Of a stretch of 64,000 nucleotides of DNA, positions 52,822 to 61,424 are shown piece by piece. Below the pieces are notes generated by a model. It did no database searches. It saw nothing but the letters and a program-made list of their open reading frames with translations, and had not been told where the DNA came from. The DNA comes from Priestia filamentosa (GTDB lineage: Bacteria > Bacillota > Bacilli > Bacillales > Bacillaceae_H): contig NZ_FXAJ01000001.1 of assembly GCF_900177535.1 (NCBI RefSeq), positions 1,030,214 through 1,094,213 of the forward strand, given 5' to 3'. A program made the position numbers and the translations under genes. The stretch's first letter is position 1. Every line of letters starts with the position of its first letter.

Positions 52822-53510
52822 ATGAAGGAAGTAAGCAATATGAATTGGTATAGTGATGAAGTATATAATTATCAAACAAAAATACCCTTGAAAATCCCAG
52901 GATATGATGAACTTTATAAGATGATGAATTATCTTATGTCAGTATATGTCTCCTCAGAAAACAAGCATATTCATATGCTTATCGTTGGGGCTGGAGGAGG
53001 ACAAGAACTTATAACTCTCGGGAATAGAAATAAGGGATGGACATTTACAGGAGAGACCCTTCTATAAAAATGCTTCGTATCGCCCAACAGCGCACTAAGA
53101 AAGTAGGGGTAAACGCCAATTTTATACATGGAGAGGTAGAAGGTATAACAGGGAAATTTACAGGTGCAACTTGCATGCTTGTACTTCACTTTTTGAAGGA
53201 AGCAGAACAAGAGAAGTTGCTAAAAGAAATAAGTGAGCGATTAAAAAGTGGAGATCCTCTTTTTGTAGCTTCTATTGTTGGTGAAAAGGGAAGCGAGTTT
53301 CAATGGCAAATGAAAGCATGGAAAGAATACATGCTTTCAAACGGAATTCCTATTGAAGAGTGGCTTAACTTTGAAAAATCAATCGATAATACCATTCGTC
53401 TTATTTCAAGTGCGAAAATGAAGCATCTTTTAAACAGATCAGGATTTACAGAAGTAACAAAGTTTTATAAAGGTTTTTTAGTAGAAGGATGGGTGGGGGT
53501 AAATGGATAA
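52822..53510 (+). pseudogene. SAM-dependent methyltransferase, frameshifted
   Basis: The first frame (52822-53067) carries MNWYSDEVYNYQTKIPLKIP and motif I HMLIVGAGGGQELITLG, then breaks in GWTFTG. The next frame resumes DPSIKMLRIAQQRTKKVGVNANFIHGEVEGI, continuing to 53510. The expected junction is WTFTGVDPSIKML; a small indel near 53053-53062 moves the frame. Motif I is separated from the rest, so activity is unlikely unless frameshifting occurs. AGGAGGAGAAAAG precedes ATG 52822. Substrate unknown. Confidence 0.88.
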
Positions 53511-53597
53511 AAAGTATTTTAGTGGTTCTTTTTTCCTGTCTTTCATAAAAAAAATTGATAAAAACTAAAAAGATTAAATTTTTTTTAGTAAAATCCA

Positions 53598-53626
53598 TTG
53601 ATATAAGAAATATTTTTCCTTATAAT
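53598..53626 (+). promoter_or_regulatory. sigma-A promoter of gntP
   Basis: TTGATA (53598-53603), 17-bp spacer, perfect TATAAT (53621-53626). Confidence 0.8.
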
Positions 53627-53637
53627 TGATTTATAGA

Positions 53638-53681
53638 TTGAAAGTGCTTTCAGCAAACAGTACGTTTTGAAAGCGCTCGCC
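53638..53681. promoter_or_regulatory. two cre-like boxes downstream of the gntP promoter
   Basis: TTGAAAGTGCTTTCA (53638-53652) and TTGAAAGCGCTCGCC (53667-53681) each match the cre consensus at 14 of 15 positions. They lie just after the predicted start site, so CcpA could act as a roadblock. Confidence 0.7.
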
Positions 53682-53736
53682 ATATACTAAAAATTTGAAA
53701 TTCAGACATGATATACAACAGGAAGGGGAATGAACC

Positions 53737-55065
53737 TTGGATTTCTATCTACTAATTATGACGCTAATATCTATTGCAATTGTAGTTGTTGGAGTTTCGG
53801 TGTTCAAATGGCATGCGTTCATTAGTTTGCTTGTAGCTAGTTTATTTCTGGCTATAACATCAGGACTCTCGTTAGATAAAATTGTAACTTCTTATGAAAG
53901 CGGTGTCGGCAGTGTACTCGGACACCTAGTTGGAATTTTAGCACTTGGAACAATTTTAGGAAAAATGATGGCTGAATCAGGAGCCGGTATGAGAGTTGCT
54001 GACTTCTTCATTCGATCTTTTGGACGTAAGAAGCTTCCATGGGCAATGCTTATTTCAGGATTCGTTATTGGTATTCCGGTCTTTTTTGAAGTAGGAATTA
54101 TTATCTTAATTCCACTTGTTATTTCGATTTATAAAACAACAAAGCAAAATATCCTATTAATTGCACTTCCAGTTATCGCAGGTCTTTCAATTGTGCACGG
54201 AATTGTACCTCCGCATCCTGGGGCAATGACAGCCATTGGAATTTATAACGCAGACCTTGGCAAAGTTTTAATTTATGCTCTTATTATTGCCATTCCAGCT
54301 GCAATTGTGGCCGGACCTGTTTTTGCAAAATGGGTTCATAAACGAGTAATTCCAGAAAAAGAGCCTGAGCTTATTCGTATTAATACATCATCAAGCAGTT
54401 TACCAAGCACAGGCGTTTCGTTTTTCGTTATTTTACTTCCGATTCTTTTAATGGTTCTGTCTGTTGTAGCACCTACAGTTGAAGCGTTACCAAAGTTTGT
54501 TATTCAGGCATTAGAGTTCATTGGTAATCCACTTGTAGCTCTTTTACTTGCTTGTTTTGCTGCTTTCTATCTTTTAGGATTCCGTCAAGGCATGGATAAA
54601 AATATGGTGAAAAAGCTTACTGAAGATGCTGTACTGCCTGTTTGTTCTATCATTTTAATCGTTGGTGCTGGTGGAGGATTTAAACAAATTTTAATTGATA
54701 GCGGTGTTGGAGAGTCAATTGCTCAGATGGCTGAGCATCTATCCCTTTCACCGATTGTCCTTGCCTTTTTAGTAGCTGGCCTAATTCGTATTGCAACAGG
54801 TTCTGCAACTGTTGCCCTTACAACAGCCGCTGGTATTGTATCACCTGTTGTGGCAAACATGACAGGCGTAAACTTAGAGCTGCTTGTTATTGCAACAGGC
54901 GCAGGTTCACTTATGTTCTCACACGTCAATGATGCTGGTTTCTGGCTTGTTAAAGAGTATTTAGGTTTAACTGTAAAAGAAACGTTCAAAACATGGACTG
55001 TACTTGAAACACTTCTTTCCTTCATTGCTTTTGCAGGCGTGTTAATTTTCGATATCTTTGTATAA
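53737..55065 (+). CDS. gntP: GntP family gluconate:H+ symporter
   Basis: 442 residues, about 12-14 membrane spans. GntP pattern: FKWHAFISLLVASLFLAITSGL, LGTILGKMMAESGAGMRVADF, GFVIGIPVFFEVGIIILIPLV, IVPPHPGAMTAIGIYNADLGK and GSATVALTTAAGIVSP. It imports gluconate or a related sugar acid. Start TTG 53737 after AGGAAGGGGAATG. Unlike the B. subtilis gnt operon no kinase or 6-phosphogluconate dehydrogenase is adjacent. Its own terminator follows. Related substrates such as glycerate or idonate are possible. Confidence 0.9.
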   Translation: MDFYLLIMTLISIAIVVVGVSVFKWHAFISLLVASLFLAITSGLSLDKIVTSYESGVGSVLGHLVGILALGTILGKMMAESGAGMRVADFFIRSFGRKKLPWAMLISGFVIGIPVFFEVGIIILIPLVISIYKTTKQNILLIALPVIAGLSIVHGIVPPHPGAMTAIGIYNADLGKVLIYALIIAIPAAIVAGPVFAKWVHKRVIPEKEPELIRINTSSSSLPSTGVSFFVILLPILLMVLSVVAPTVEALPKFVIQALEFIGNPLVALLLACFAAFYLLGFRQGMDKNMVKKLTEDAVLPVCSIILIVGAGGGFKQILIDSGVGESIAQMAEHLSLSPIVLAFLVAGLIRIATGSATVALTTAAGIVSPVVANMTGVNLELLVIATGAGSLMFSHVNDAGFWLVKEYLGLTVKETFKTWTVLETLLSFIAFAGVLIFDIFV

Positions 55066-55071
55066 GCAATA

Positions 55072-55112
55072 AAAAAGGCGTTCTTCTCTTTGAGAAGAAC
55101 GCCTTTTTTTAT
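55072..55112 (+). terminator. intrinsic terminator of gntP
   Basis: AAAAGGCGTTCTTCTC-TTT-GAGAAGAACGCCTTTT, then T's. Confidence 0.93.
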
Positions 55113-55157
55113 TTTTTTCCATTTATAATTGATTTTAAATTATTGTCTGTGTATATT

Positions 55158-55176
55158 GTATATATAGTATATATAC
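55158..55176. promoter_or_regulatory. candidate GntR autoregulatory operator
   Basis: GTATATATA-G-TATATATAC is a perfect inverted repeat overlapping the likely -10 region, 22 bp before the GntR gene. Confidence 0.65.
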
Positions 55177-55197
55177 AGTATTAACAAAGGAGCTCTC

Positions 55198-55575
55198 ATG
55201 CGAATACTTATTTCAAATCATTCAAAAGAACCGATTTATGAACAAATTACAAAGCAAATTCGTGAGGCTATTATGACTCACGAAATTTCACAAGGAGAAA
55301 ACTTGCCATCCATTCGTCAGCTTGCCAAAGATTTAAGAGTGAGTGTTATTACAACAAAACGTGCTTATGAAGAATTAGAGAAAGAGGGATTAATCTACTC
55401 TATCGTTGGAAAAGGGTCTTTTGTAGCAGAGCAAAATCCAGAGCTATTGCGAGAGAAAAAGCTGCGTGCGATTGAAGCACATTTACTAGAAGCAATTGAA
55501 AACAGCAAAGGAACAGATATTACGCTAGCACAGTTAAAAGAAATGCTTGAACTTCTTTATGAGGAGGAGAAATAG
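55198..55575 (+). CDS. GntR-family regulator, YtrA subfamily
   Basis: 125 residues, typical of the short YtrA class: a winged helix only (PIYEQITKQIREAIMTHEISQGENLPSIRQLAKDLRVSVITTKRAYEELEKEGLIYSIVGKGSFVAE) plus a short dimerising helical tail, with no large effector domain. It probably represses its own operon through the palindrome upstream and responds to envelope stress, as YtrA-like regulators do. Its stop codon overlaps the GTG start of the ABC ATPase gene. Confidence 0.88.
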   Translation: MRILISNHSKEPIYEQITKQIREAIMTHEISQGENLPSIRQLAKDLRVSVITTKRAYEELEKEGLIYSIVGKGSFVAEQNPELLREKKLRAIEAHLLEAIENSKGTDITLAQLKEMLELLYEEEK

Positions 55576-56441
55576 TGAAAAACGTCATTGAACTAAAAAA
55601 TATAAACAAAACATACAAAGAGTTTAAAATCGAAAATTTGTCTCTTAATGTAAAAAGGGGATTTGTGACTGGATTTATTGGCGCAAATGGAGCGGGAAAA
55701 TCAACGACGATTAAGCTAATTATGAACCTTATTAAAAGTGATTCTGGCTCTATCTCTGTATTTGGAAAAGATTATAAAAGTCATGAACGAGAAATTAAAC
55801 AGAAGATTGGCTTTGTGTTTGATGAAAACGTATTTTATGAAAGATGGAACTTAAAACAAATCAAACGCTTTATCTCAAAAGCTTATAAAAACTGGCATGA
55901 TAAAACGTTTTATGAATATGTGGAACTGTTTGAACTTCCTCTAAATCTAAAAATTAAAAACTTCTCCAAAGGAATGAAAATGAAGGCCTCATTAGCTCTC
56001 GCGCTTTCGCATAAAGCTGAACTCATTATTATGGACGAGCCAATGTCAGGATTAGATCCAGTTGTGCGAAGGGAAATTCTCGATATTTTATATGATTTAA
56101 TGCAAGATGAGCAAAAAACGATTTTCTTTTCCTCACATATTACGACGGACTTAGATCGTATTGCCGATTACATAACGTTTATTCATAAAGGAAAGCTTAT
56201 TTTTAGCGAGGACGTACATTCTATTGCTGAAAACTACGCTATTATCAAAGGTGAAACGAGTCTTCTAGATCAAGGTGTAGAAAAAGAGCTTGTTGGGATG
56301 AGAAGAACACATACAGGGTTCGAAGGTCTAACATCTAACAGTCAAAAAGCAAGACTTCTTTTTGGGGACTCGGTATTGTTTGAGCGTCCATCATTAGATG
56401 ACATTATGTACTTTACCGGAAAGGGGACTATTCATGGGTAA
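55575..56441 (+). CDS. ABC transporter ATPase of the GntR operon
   Basis: 288 residues: Walker A GANGAGKST, signature FSKGMKMKASLA, Walker B LIIMDEPMSGLDP and switch His in FFSSHITTDLDRIADY. A ~70-residue C-terminal extension follows. GTG 55575 overlaps the regulator's stop; GAGGAGGAG provides the ribosome binding site. It forms an exporter-type ABC-2 complex with the next gene's permease. Similar YtrABCDEF-type modules respond to cell-wall antibiotics; that role is inferred. Confidence 0.9.
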   Translation: MKNVIELKNINKTYKEFKIENLSLNVKRGFVTGFIGANGAGKSTTIKLIMNLIKSDSGSISVFGKDYKSHEREIKQKIGFVFDENVFYERWNLKQIKRFISKAYKNWHDKTFYEYVELFELPLNLKIKNFSKGMKMKASLALALSHKAELIIMDEPMSGLDPVVRREILDILYDLMQDEQKTIFFSSHITTDLDRIADYITFIHKGKLIFSEDVHSIAENYAIIKGETSLLDQGVEKELVGMRRTHTGFEGLTSNSQKARLLFGDSVLFERPSLDDIMYFTGKGTIHG

Positions 56442-57048
56442 TTTATTGTTAAAAGATTTATTTCTTAATCGTTATAGCATTTTATTATCCTTCGTTGTCT
56501 TTGCATTGACACTTGCAAACGGAATCGATACATTCTACTGTTTTTTTCTTACTCTCTTATTTTTGATTGGAACATTTACTCAATATGATGGTCTCAATAA
56601 AGTTGATATGTTACTGAATGCTCTCCCTTACAGCCGAAAACAAATTGTTTCGTCCCAATATATTGGTGTTATCGTTTGTATTACTTCAATGCTGATTGTA
56701 TTATCAGGTGCGCTATACATCATTAATTTTCTTTTTGATCAATCTTTTTCTTTACTAAGTTTAAAAAACATTGGATTATTATATGCTGTTGCATTATTAG
56801 ATGCAGCCTTTTTCGTTCCAATCTCTTACATTGTGCCACCCAAATATCTTCTTATGTCTTTTGCGATTTTTGGATTGCTCACAGGTATAATAATTGTGCC
56901 TGCGATGCGCTTTTATGAAGACTATGTATTGAAGTTTATCGCAAATTACGGTCATAATCTCTACTATATTAGTGGAGGTATAGCGATCCTTCTTTTCCTC
57001 CTATCATGGTTCTTCACCATTCAAATTTATAAAAGAAAAGATGTTTAA
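56434..57048 (+). CDS. ABC-2 type permease of the GntR operon
   Basis: 204 residues with about six membrane spans and no other motif. ABC-2 membrane subunits of this class begin with a short cytosolic helix (MGNLLLKDLFLNRYSILLS). ATG 56434 lies inside the end of the ATPase gene (8-bp overlap) with AAAGGGGAC upstream, so it is translationally coupled. The cargo is unknown; it could be a lipid, peptide or antibiotic. Confidence 0.85.
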   Translation: MGNLLLKDLFLNRYSILLSFVVFALTLANGIDTFYCFFLTLLFLIGTFTQYDGLNKVDMLLNALPYSRKQIVSSQYIGVIVCITSMLIVLSGALYIINFLFDQSFSLLSLKNIGLLYAVALLDAAFFVPISYIVPPKYLLMSFAIFGLLTGIIIVPAMRFYEDYVLKFIANYGHNLYYISGGIAILLFLLSWFFTIQIYKRKDV

Positions 57049-57076
57049 AGCCTGCTTGCAACAGGCTTTTTTTTAT
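57047..57076 (+). terminator. intrinsic terminator
   Basis: AAAGCCTG and CAGGCTTT form a stem around CTTGCAA, then T's. Confidence 0.8.
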
Positions 57077-57166
57077 ATGACAAAAACACAAATTTAACCT
57101 TTGTACGAACCTCTTTAATATGCGTTGGATATGAATAAACAAACGTTAATATTCCGAAAATAGAGA

Positions 57167-57223
57167 TTGACACAAAATGGCCCTATTGAATATAATGAAG
57201 TTAATACATGAACATATGCTCAT
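57167..57223 (+). promoter_or_regulatory. cadA promoter with ArsR/SmtB-type operator
   Basis: Perfect TTGACA (57167-57172), an 18-bp spacer and TATAAT (57191-57196). ATGAACATATGCTCAT (57208-57223) just downstream is an inverted repeat of the kind bound by CadC/CzrA-type metal-sensing repressors. No such repressor gene is adjacent. Confidence 0.7.
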
Positions 57224-57297
57224 ATAAGGCGGTTAAGTCTTTTGATCTTTATTCATAGGAAAAATGTATTTTTATGAAGAAAGTAAGGTGAGGGCTA

Positions 57298-59631
57298 GTG
57301 GAAGATCGAAGAGAAAGAGTGAAGCGAGAACTTTTGTTAGAAGGTCTTGATTGTGCGAACTGTGCAATGAAAATCGAAAATGGAGTAAAGTCACTAGAAG
57401 GTATTGATCGGTGTACAGTGAACTTTGCGACTAAAATGTTGATATTTGATGTAGAAATGAACGAAGAAGAGAAAGCACTAGAAAGTGTTAAAAAGAAAGT
57501 ACATTCACTTGATTCACATATTAAAATTAAAGAAAAAGGTGTAGAGACGCATACACTCTACTTGCATGGTCTTGATTGTGCGCATTGCGCAGGGAAAATC
57601 GAGTCAGAGATGGGCAAGATTCCTGCTGTTCAGAAAGCAAGCGTTGATTTTGTTTCAAAAATGCTTCATATCACGCTCGCTCCTGAAGATTCCTGGAATA
57701 GAGAAAAAGAAAAAGTTATTCAAAGAATTAATAAAATTGAATCTGGAATCACAGTTGAAGAGGAAGAAAGTGCTTCAAAGGAAAAGAATGAGCACGGGCG
57801 TTCGATATTATGGCGTTTAGGTGGAGGAGTTTTACTAACAGGAATAGCGATGTTTGCTTCTTTACCGTTTCCTTTTGAATTTGCACTGTTTCTTATCGCA
57901 TATGCTATTGCTGGCGGAGACGTTGTGTATAGGGCGATAAGGAACATTATTAGAGGGCGCGTGTTTGATGAGCATTTCTTAATGACAATTGCAACGATTG
58001 GGGCGTTTCTGATTGGCGAATATGCAGAGGGCGTTGCTGTTATGCTTTTTTATCAAACTGGTGAATGGTTCCAGAGTCTAGCTGTTAATCGCTCTCGCAA
58101 ATCAATTAGCGAAATGATGAACATTCGTCCTGATTATGCAAATCTTAAAGAAGGTGAAGGGAACAAGAAAGTCTCACCAGAAGAGGTGAAACAAGGCGAT
58201 ATTATTGTTGTGAAACCAGGTGAAAAAATTCCTTTAGATGGAATGGTCCTAAATGGAAGTTCATCAGTCGATACTTCCGCTCTTACAGGAGAATCGCTTC
58301 CACGTGAAGTTGAAAAAGGAAGCGAAGTGCTGAGCGGTTTCGTAAATAAACAAGGTTTATTAGAAGTAACGGTTACAAAAGAATACGGAGAATCAACAGT
58401 TTCGAAAATATTAGATCTTGTTCAAAATGCGAGCAGCCGAAAAGCTCCAACTGAAAATTTTATTACTAAATTTGCCCGTTATTATACGCCTATTGTTGTC
58501 ATTATTGCTTTTCTTCTCGCTTTCTTGCCTCCACTCCTTTTCACAGGGGCAACATTAGCTGACTGGACATACAGAGCACTTGTCTTTCTTGTTATCTCAT
58601 GTCCATGTGCGCTTGTTGTTTCTATTCCACTAACGTTTTTTGGAGGAATTGGAGCAGCATCTAGACGAGGTATTCTTGTAAAAGGTGGAAACTATTTAGA
58701 GGCACTAAATGATGTGAGGTATGTTGTGTTTGATAAAACAGGAACACTCACAGAAGGTGTATTTGAAGTTGTTCATGTACATGCTGAAAAAAGCTTTACG
58801 AAAGAACAAGTCCTATATTATGCGGCATATGCTGAGCAACATTCTAATCATCCAATTGCAGAATCAGTAAAGAAAGCATACAACGGTAAAGTGAATGAAG
58901 GGTTAATTACAAGCTATAGTGAAAAAGCCGGTCATGGGATTGAAGCAGTTGTAGATGAAGAACAAGTGTTAGCTGGAAATGAAAAACTTATGAATTTGTA
59001 TTCTATTTCTTATAGCAGAGCAAGTGAGTATGGAACAATTATTTATGTTGCAGTAAATAATCGATATGCAGGCTATCTTGTTATTTCCGATAAAATAAAA
59101 CAAGATGCTAAAGAAGCCCTAAAGTCTTTAAAAAGGCTTGGTATTAAAAAAACAATGATGCTTACAGGAGATCAAAAAAGCGTTGGAGAAAACGTTGGAA
59201 AACAATTAGGGATTGATGAAGTATATGCTGAGCTTTTACCCCAGCACAAAGTTGAAAAAGTAGAAGAGCTTGACAAGGCTAAAGAAAAAGCGGAAAAACT
59301 GATTTTTGTGGGTGATGGGCTCAATGATACGCCTGTTCTTGCTAGAGCTGACGTTGGGGTTGCAATGGGAGGACTTGGATCTGATGCAGCGATTGAAGCA
59401 GCAGATATTGTTATTATGACAGATGAGCCTTCTAAAATTGCTGAAGCAATCTCTCTTGCTAAACGAACAAGAAAAATTGTATGGCAAAACATTAGCTTTG
59501 CTCTTGGCGTTAAGGCAATTTTTCTTCTTCTTGGAGCGTTTGGAATTGCTACAATGTGGGAAGCTGTGTTCTCAGATGTAGGTGTTACGCTTTTAGCTGT
59601 CTTAAATGCGATGCGAATTTTAAAAAGATAG
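57298..59631 (+). CDS. cadA: heavy-metal P1B-type ATPase (Cd/Zn/Co export)
   Basis: 777 residues. Two N-terminal HMA metal-binding domains have GLDCANC (Cys19/Cys22) and GLDCAHC (Cys94/Cys97). The transmembrane CPC motif is at 435-437 (ISCPCALVV), phospho-Asp at 479 in DKTGT, with TGES, MLTGD and GDGLNDTP also present. The CPC type with CxxC domains points to Zn2+, Cd2+, Pb2+ export. GTG 57298 has AAGGTGAGG. Two HMA domains, rather than the single one common in CadA, make it longer than many. In B. subtilis cadA also lies next to bdbDC. Confidence 0.93.
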   Translation: MEDRRERVKRELLLEGLDCANCAMKIENGVKSLEGIDRCTVNFATKMLIFDVEMNEEEKALESVKKKVHSLDSHIKIKEKGVETHTLYLHGLDCAHCAGKIESEMGKIPAVQKASVDFVSKMLHITLAPEDSWNREKEKVIQRINKIESGITVEEEESASKEKNEHGRSILWRLGGGVLLTGIAMFASLPFPFEFALFLIAYAIAGGDVVYRAIRNIIRGRVFDEHFLMTIATIGAFLIGEYAEGVAVMLFYQTGEWFQSLAVNRSRKSISEMMNIRPDYANLKEGEGNKKVSPEEVKQGDIIVVKPGEKIPLDGMVLNGSSSVDTSALTGESLPREVEKGSEVLSGFVNKQGLLEVTVTKEYGESTVSKILDLVQNASSRKAPTENFITKFARYYTPIVVIIAFLLAFLPPLLFTGATLADWTYRALVFLVISCPCALVVSIPLTFFGGIGAASRRGILVKGGNYLEALNDVRYVVFDKTGTLTEGVFEVVHVHAEKSFTKEQVLYYAAYAEQHSNHPIAESVKKAYNGKVNEGLITSYSEKAGHGIEAVVDEEQVLAGNEKLMNLYSISYSRASEYGTIIYVAVNNRYAGYLVISDKIKQDAKEALKSLKRLGIKKTMMLTGDQKSVGENVGKQLGIDEVYAELLPQHKVEKVEELDKAKEKAEKLIFVGDGLNDTPVLARADVGVAMGGLGSDAAIEAADIVIMTDEPSKIAEAISLAKRTRKIVWQNISFALGVKAIFLLLGAFGIATMWEAVFSDVGVTLLAVLNAMRILKR

Positions 59632-59639
59632 GGAGGAAA

Positions 59640-59663
59640 GCCGAATTTTCGGCTTTTTTTCTT
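59640..59663 (+). terminator. intrinsic terminator of cadA
   Basis: AAGCCGAA-TT-TTCGGCTT followed by T's. Confidence 0.85.
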
Positions 59664-59751
59664 GAAAAGAAAAAAGGAGAAAGAAAAGGGTTTCTGCTAT
59701 ACTAATGAAGAATACTAGTTTAGAAGAAACTGATAGGAACGAGGTGATGAA

Positions 59752-60450
59752 TTGAAAAGTAACCAAAGCTTTCGTTTGAAAGTAGCTGCTCTTATTACAG
59801 GGGTGTTAGCAATTGGTATCGCTTTTTTTCTTTTATCAGCAAACAGTAATTCAACTAAAACAAGTACAACTTCTTCAGAGGATGAAATTGCTCATTCCTT
59901 TTCCTTGAACAACCAACCGTTGCTTGGTGAGGAAGATGCACCTGTTACAGTTGTTGAATTTGGAGATTTTAAATGTCCAGCATGTAAAGCATGGGGAGAA
60001 GAGATTTTTCCAAAGCTTCAAAAAGAATATCTTGAAAAAGATAGCGTGAATTTTTCATATGTAAATGTGCTTTTCCACGGAGAAGAGTCTGAGCTAAGCG
60101 CTCTAGGAGCTGAATCGATATTAAAGAGAGATCCGCAGTCTTACTGGAGTTTTCATAAAGCTTTATTCAATGCCCAACCAACGCAAAATCATAATGAAAA
60201 ATGGGTAACTGTTTCAAAGCTTACAGAGATTGCAGGAAACACAACAAATGTGGATCTTGTGCAGTTTAAACAAGATATCGAGGCAAAAAGTATGCTTTCA
60301 GATGTTGAAAAAGATATGTCTCTTGTGGAGGATTATCATGTTGTTTCAACTCCAACTGTAATGATTAATAACAAAGTTGTAGAAGATCCGTTCAACTATA
60401 GCGAAATTCAAAAAGCAATTGAGGAAGAACTAGAGGAGAGTACATCATGA
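59752..60450 (+). CDS. bdbD: thiol-disulfide oxidoreductase BdbD (DsbA family)
   Basis: 232 residues. An N-terminal membrane anchor (about 10-29), then an extracellular thioredoxin-fold domain with the active site Cys75-Pro-Ala-Cys78 in GDFKCPACKAW and the cis-Pro region VVSTPTVMIN. It oxidises cysteines of exported proteins and is recharged by BdbC. TTG 59752 is preceded by GAGGTGATG. The next gene overlaps by 4 bp. Confidence 0.93.
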   Translation: MKSNQSFRLKVAALITGVLAIGIAFFLLSANSNSTKTSTTSSEDEIAHSFSLNNQPLLGEEDAPVTVVEFGDFKCPACKAWGEEIFPKLQKEYLEKDSVNFSYVNVLFHGEESELSALGAESILKRDPQSYWSFHKALFNAQPTQNHNEKWVTVSKLTEIAGNTTNVDLVQFKQDIEAKSMLSDVEKDMSLVEDYHVVSTPTVMINNKVVEDPFNYSEIQKAIEEELEESTS

Positions 60451-60869
60451 CTGAAAAAAACAATCGTTCCATCATCTTTTTATACGTTGCTTGGCTTGCT
60501 TCTATTATTGCAACGTTAGGAAGTTTATATTTTAGTGAAGTACGCGGATATGTGCCATGCGAGATGTGCTGGTATCAGCGCATTGCTATGTATCCTTTAA
60601 CAGTAACAATGGGGATTGCTGTTTTTAAAAGAGATCTGGCTGTTAAAAAATATGTTTTACCAGCCTCTATTATTGGCGGGCTGATTTCTGTTTTTCATTA
60701 TTTAGAACAAAAGGTACCAGGGTTTGCGGCCATTAAACCATGTTCAATGGGTGTTCCTTGTAGCGGAGAGTATATTAACTGGTTAGGCTTTATTACAATC
60801 CCATTCTTAGCTTTCGTTGCTTTTCTTATTATCACAACTTGCTTATTGTTTGTAAAAAAGGAAGACTAA
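60447..60869 (+). CDS. bdbC: disulfide bond formation quinone reductase BdbC (DsbB family)
   Basis: 140 residues, four membrane helices with two exposed Cys pairs: Cys38/Cys41 in VPCEMCWYQR and Cys99/Cys105 in KPCSMGVPCSGEY. It re-oxidises BdbD and passes electrons to quinone. The ATGA overlap with bdbD shows a coupled operon. Confidence 0.94.
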   Translation: MTEKNNRSIIFLYVAWLASIIATLGSLYFSEVRGYVPCEMCWYQRIAMYPLTVTMGIAVFKRDLAVKKYVLPASIIGGLISVFHYLEQKVPGFAAIKPCSMGVPCSGEYINWLGFITIPFLAFVAFLIITTCLLFVKKED

Positions 60870-60870
60870 A

Positions 60871-61347
60871 ATGAGCACAGTGGAAAAGGTGCAACCACTT
60901 TTGATTTTAAGCGCTATAATGATAGGATTCTTCCTTTCTAAAATAGCGCTTTTTGCTACATATGCATCCCTCTTTCTTTTGCTTTGATGCATGGTCTTTT
61001 TTTGATGTTTCATTTAAAGAAACAAAAACATCTTTATCACACCAATGCTTTCTAATATCAGCTCTTATTCTTAATTTCATCATAGGGCCTCTAGTGGCTT
61101 ATGGAATTGGATGTATTTTCTTAGATGAGGAACCATTTATATTTCTCAGTTTTCTGATGCTTGTTGTTACACCGTGTACAAATTGGTATTTGCTTTCACA
61201 AAATTAGCAAAGGGCAATGTACCCCGTGCAGCTTCATTACTACCTGTAAATCTTCCTTTGCACTTATCCTTGGACCACTTTATTGAGCTCCCGCTGTTAT
61301 CCTTTGTTGCTTATTTATTGTTGCAGAGAAAGGAATATCGGAATTAA
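60871..61347 (+). pseudogene. remnant of an arsenite-permease-like (BASS) gene
   Basis: ATG 60871 begins right after bdbC: MSTVEKVQPLLILSAIMIGFFLSK, the start of an arsenic-resistance/bile-acid symporter-like protein. The frame fails near 60985, continues in another frame (FLISALILNFIIGPLVAYGIGC, FLMLVVTPCTNWYL to about 61207), then in a third (TKLAKGNVPRAASLLPVNLPLHL) to TAA 61347. At least two frameshifts and a large deletion are implied (about 160 codons against about 320 in the family). Confidence 0.8.
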
Positions 61348-61397
61348 TATTTCTTTCTTTTTAATTGACAAATGCAGGAATTATTTCTATAATTTTA

Positions 61398-61412
61398 TTG
61401 AACACTGGTCAA
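61398..61412. promoter_or_regulatory. TetR operator, copy 1
   Basis: TTGAAC-ACT-GGTCAA, a near-perfect inverted repeat just upstream of the TetR start. Same motif as at 62034-62048. Confidence 0.72.
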
Positions 61413-61424
61413 TAAAGGGGAGAA

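Noticed and set aside
52822-53067. Independent 81-aa protein
   Set aside because: It ends in motif I of a methyltransferase whose continuation is in the adjacent frame; it is half of a frameshifted gene.
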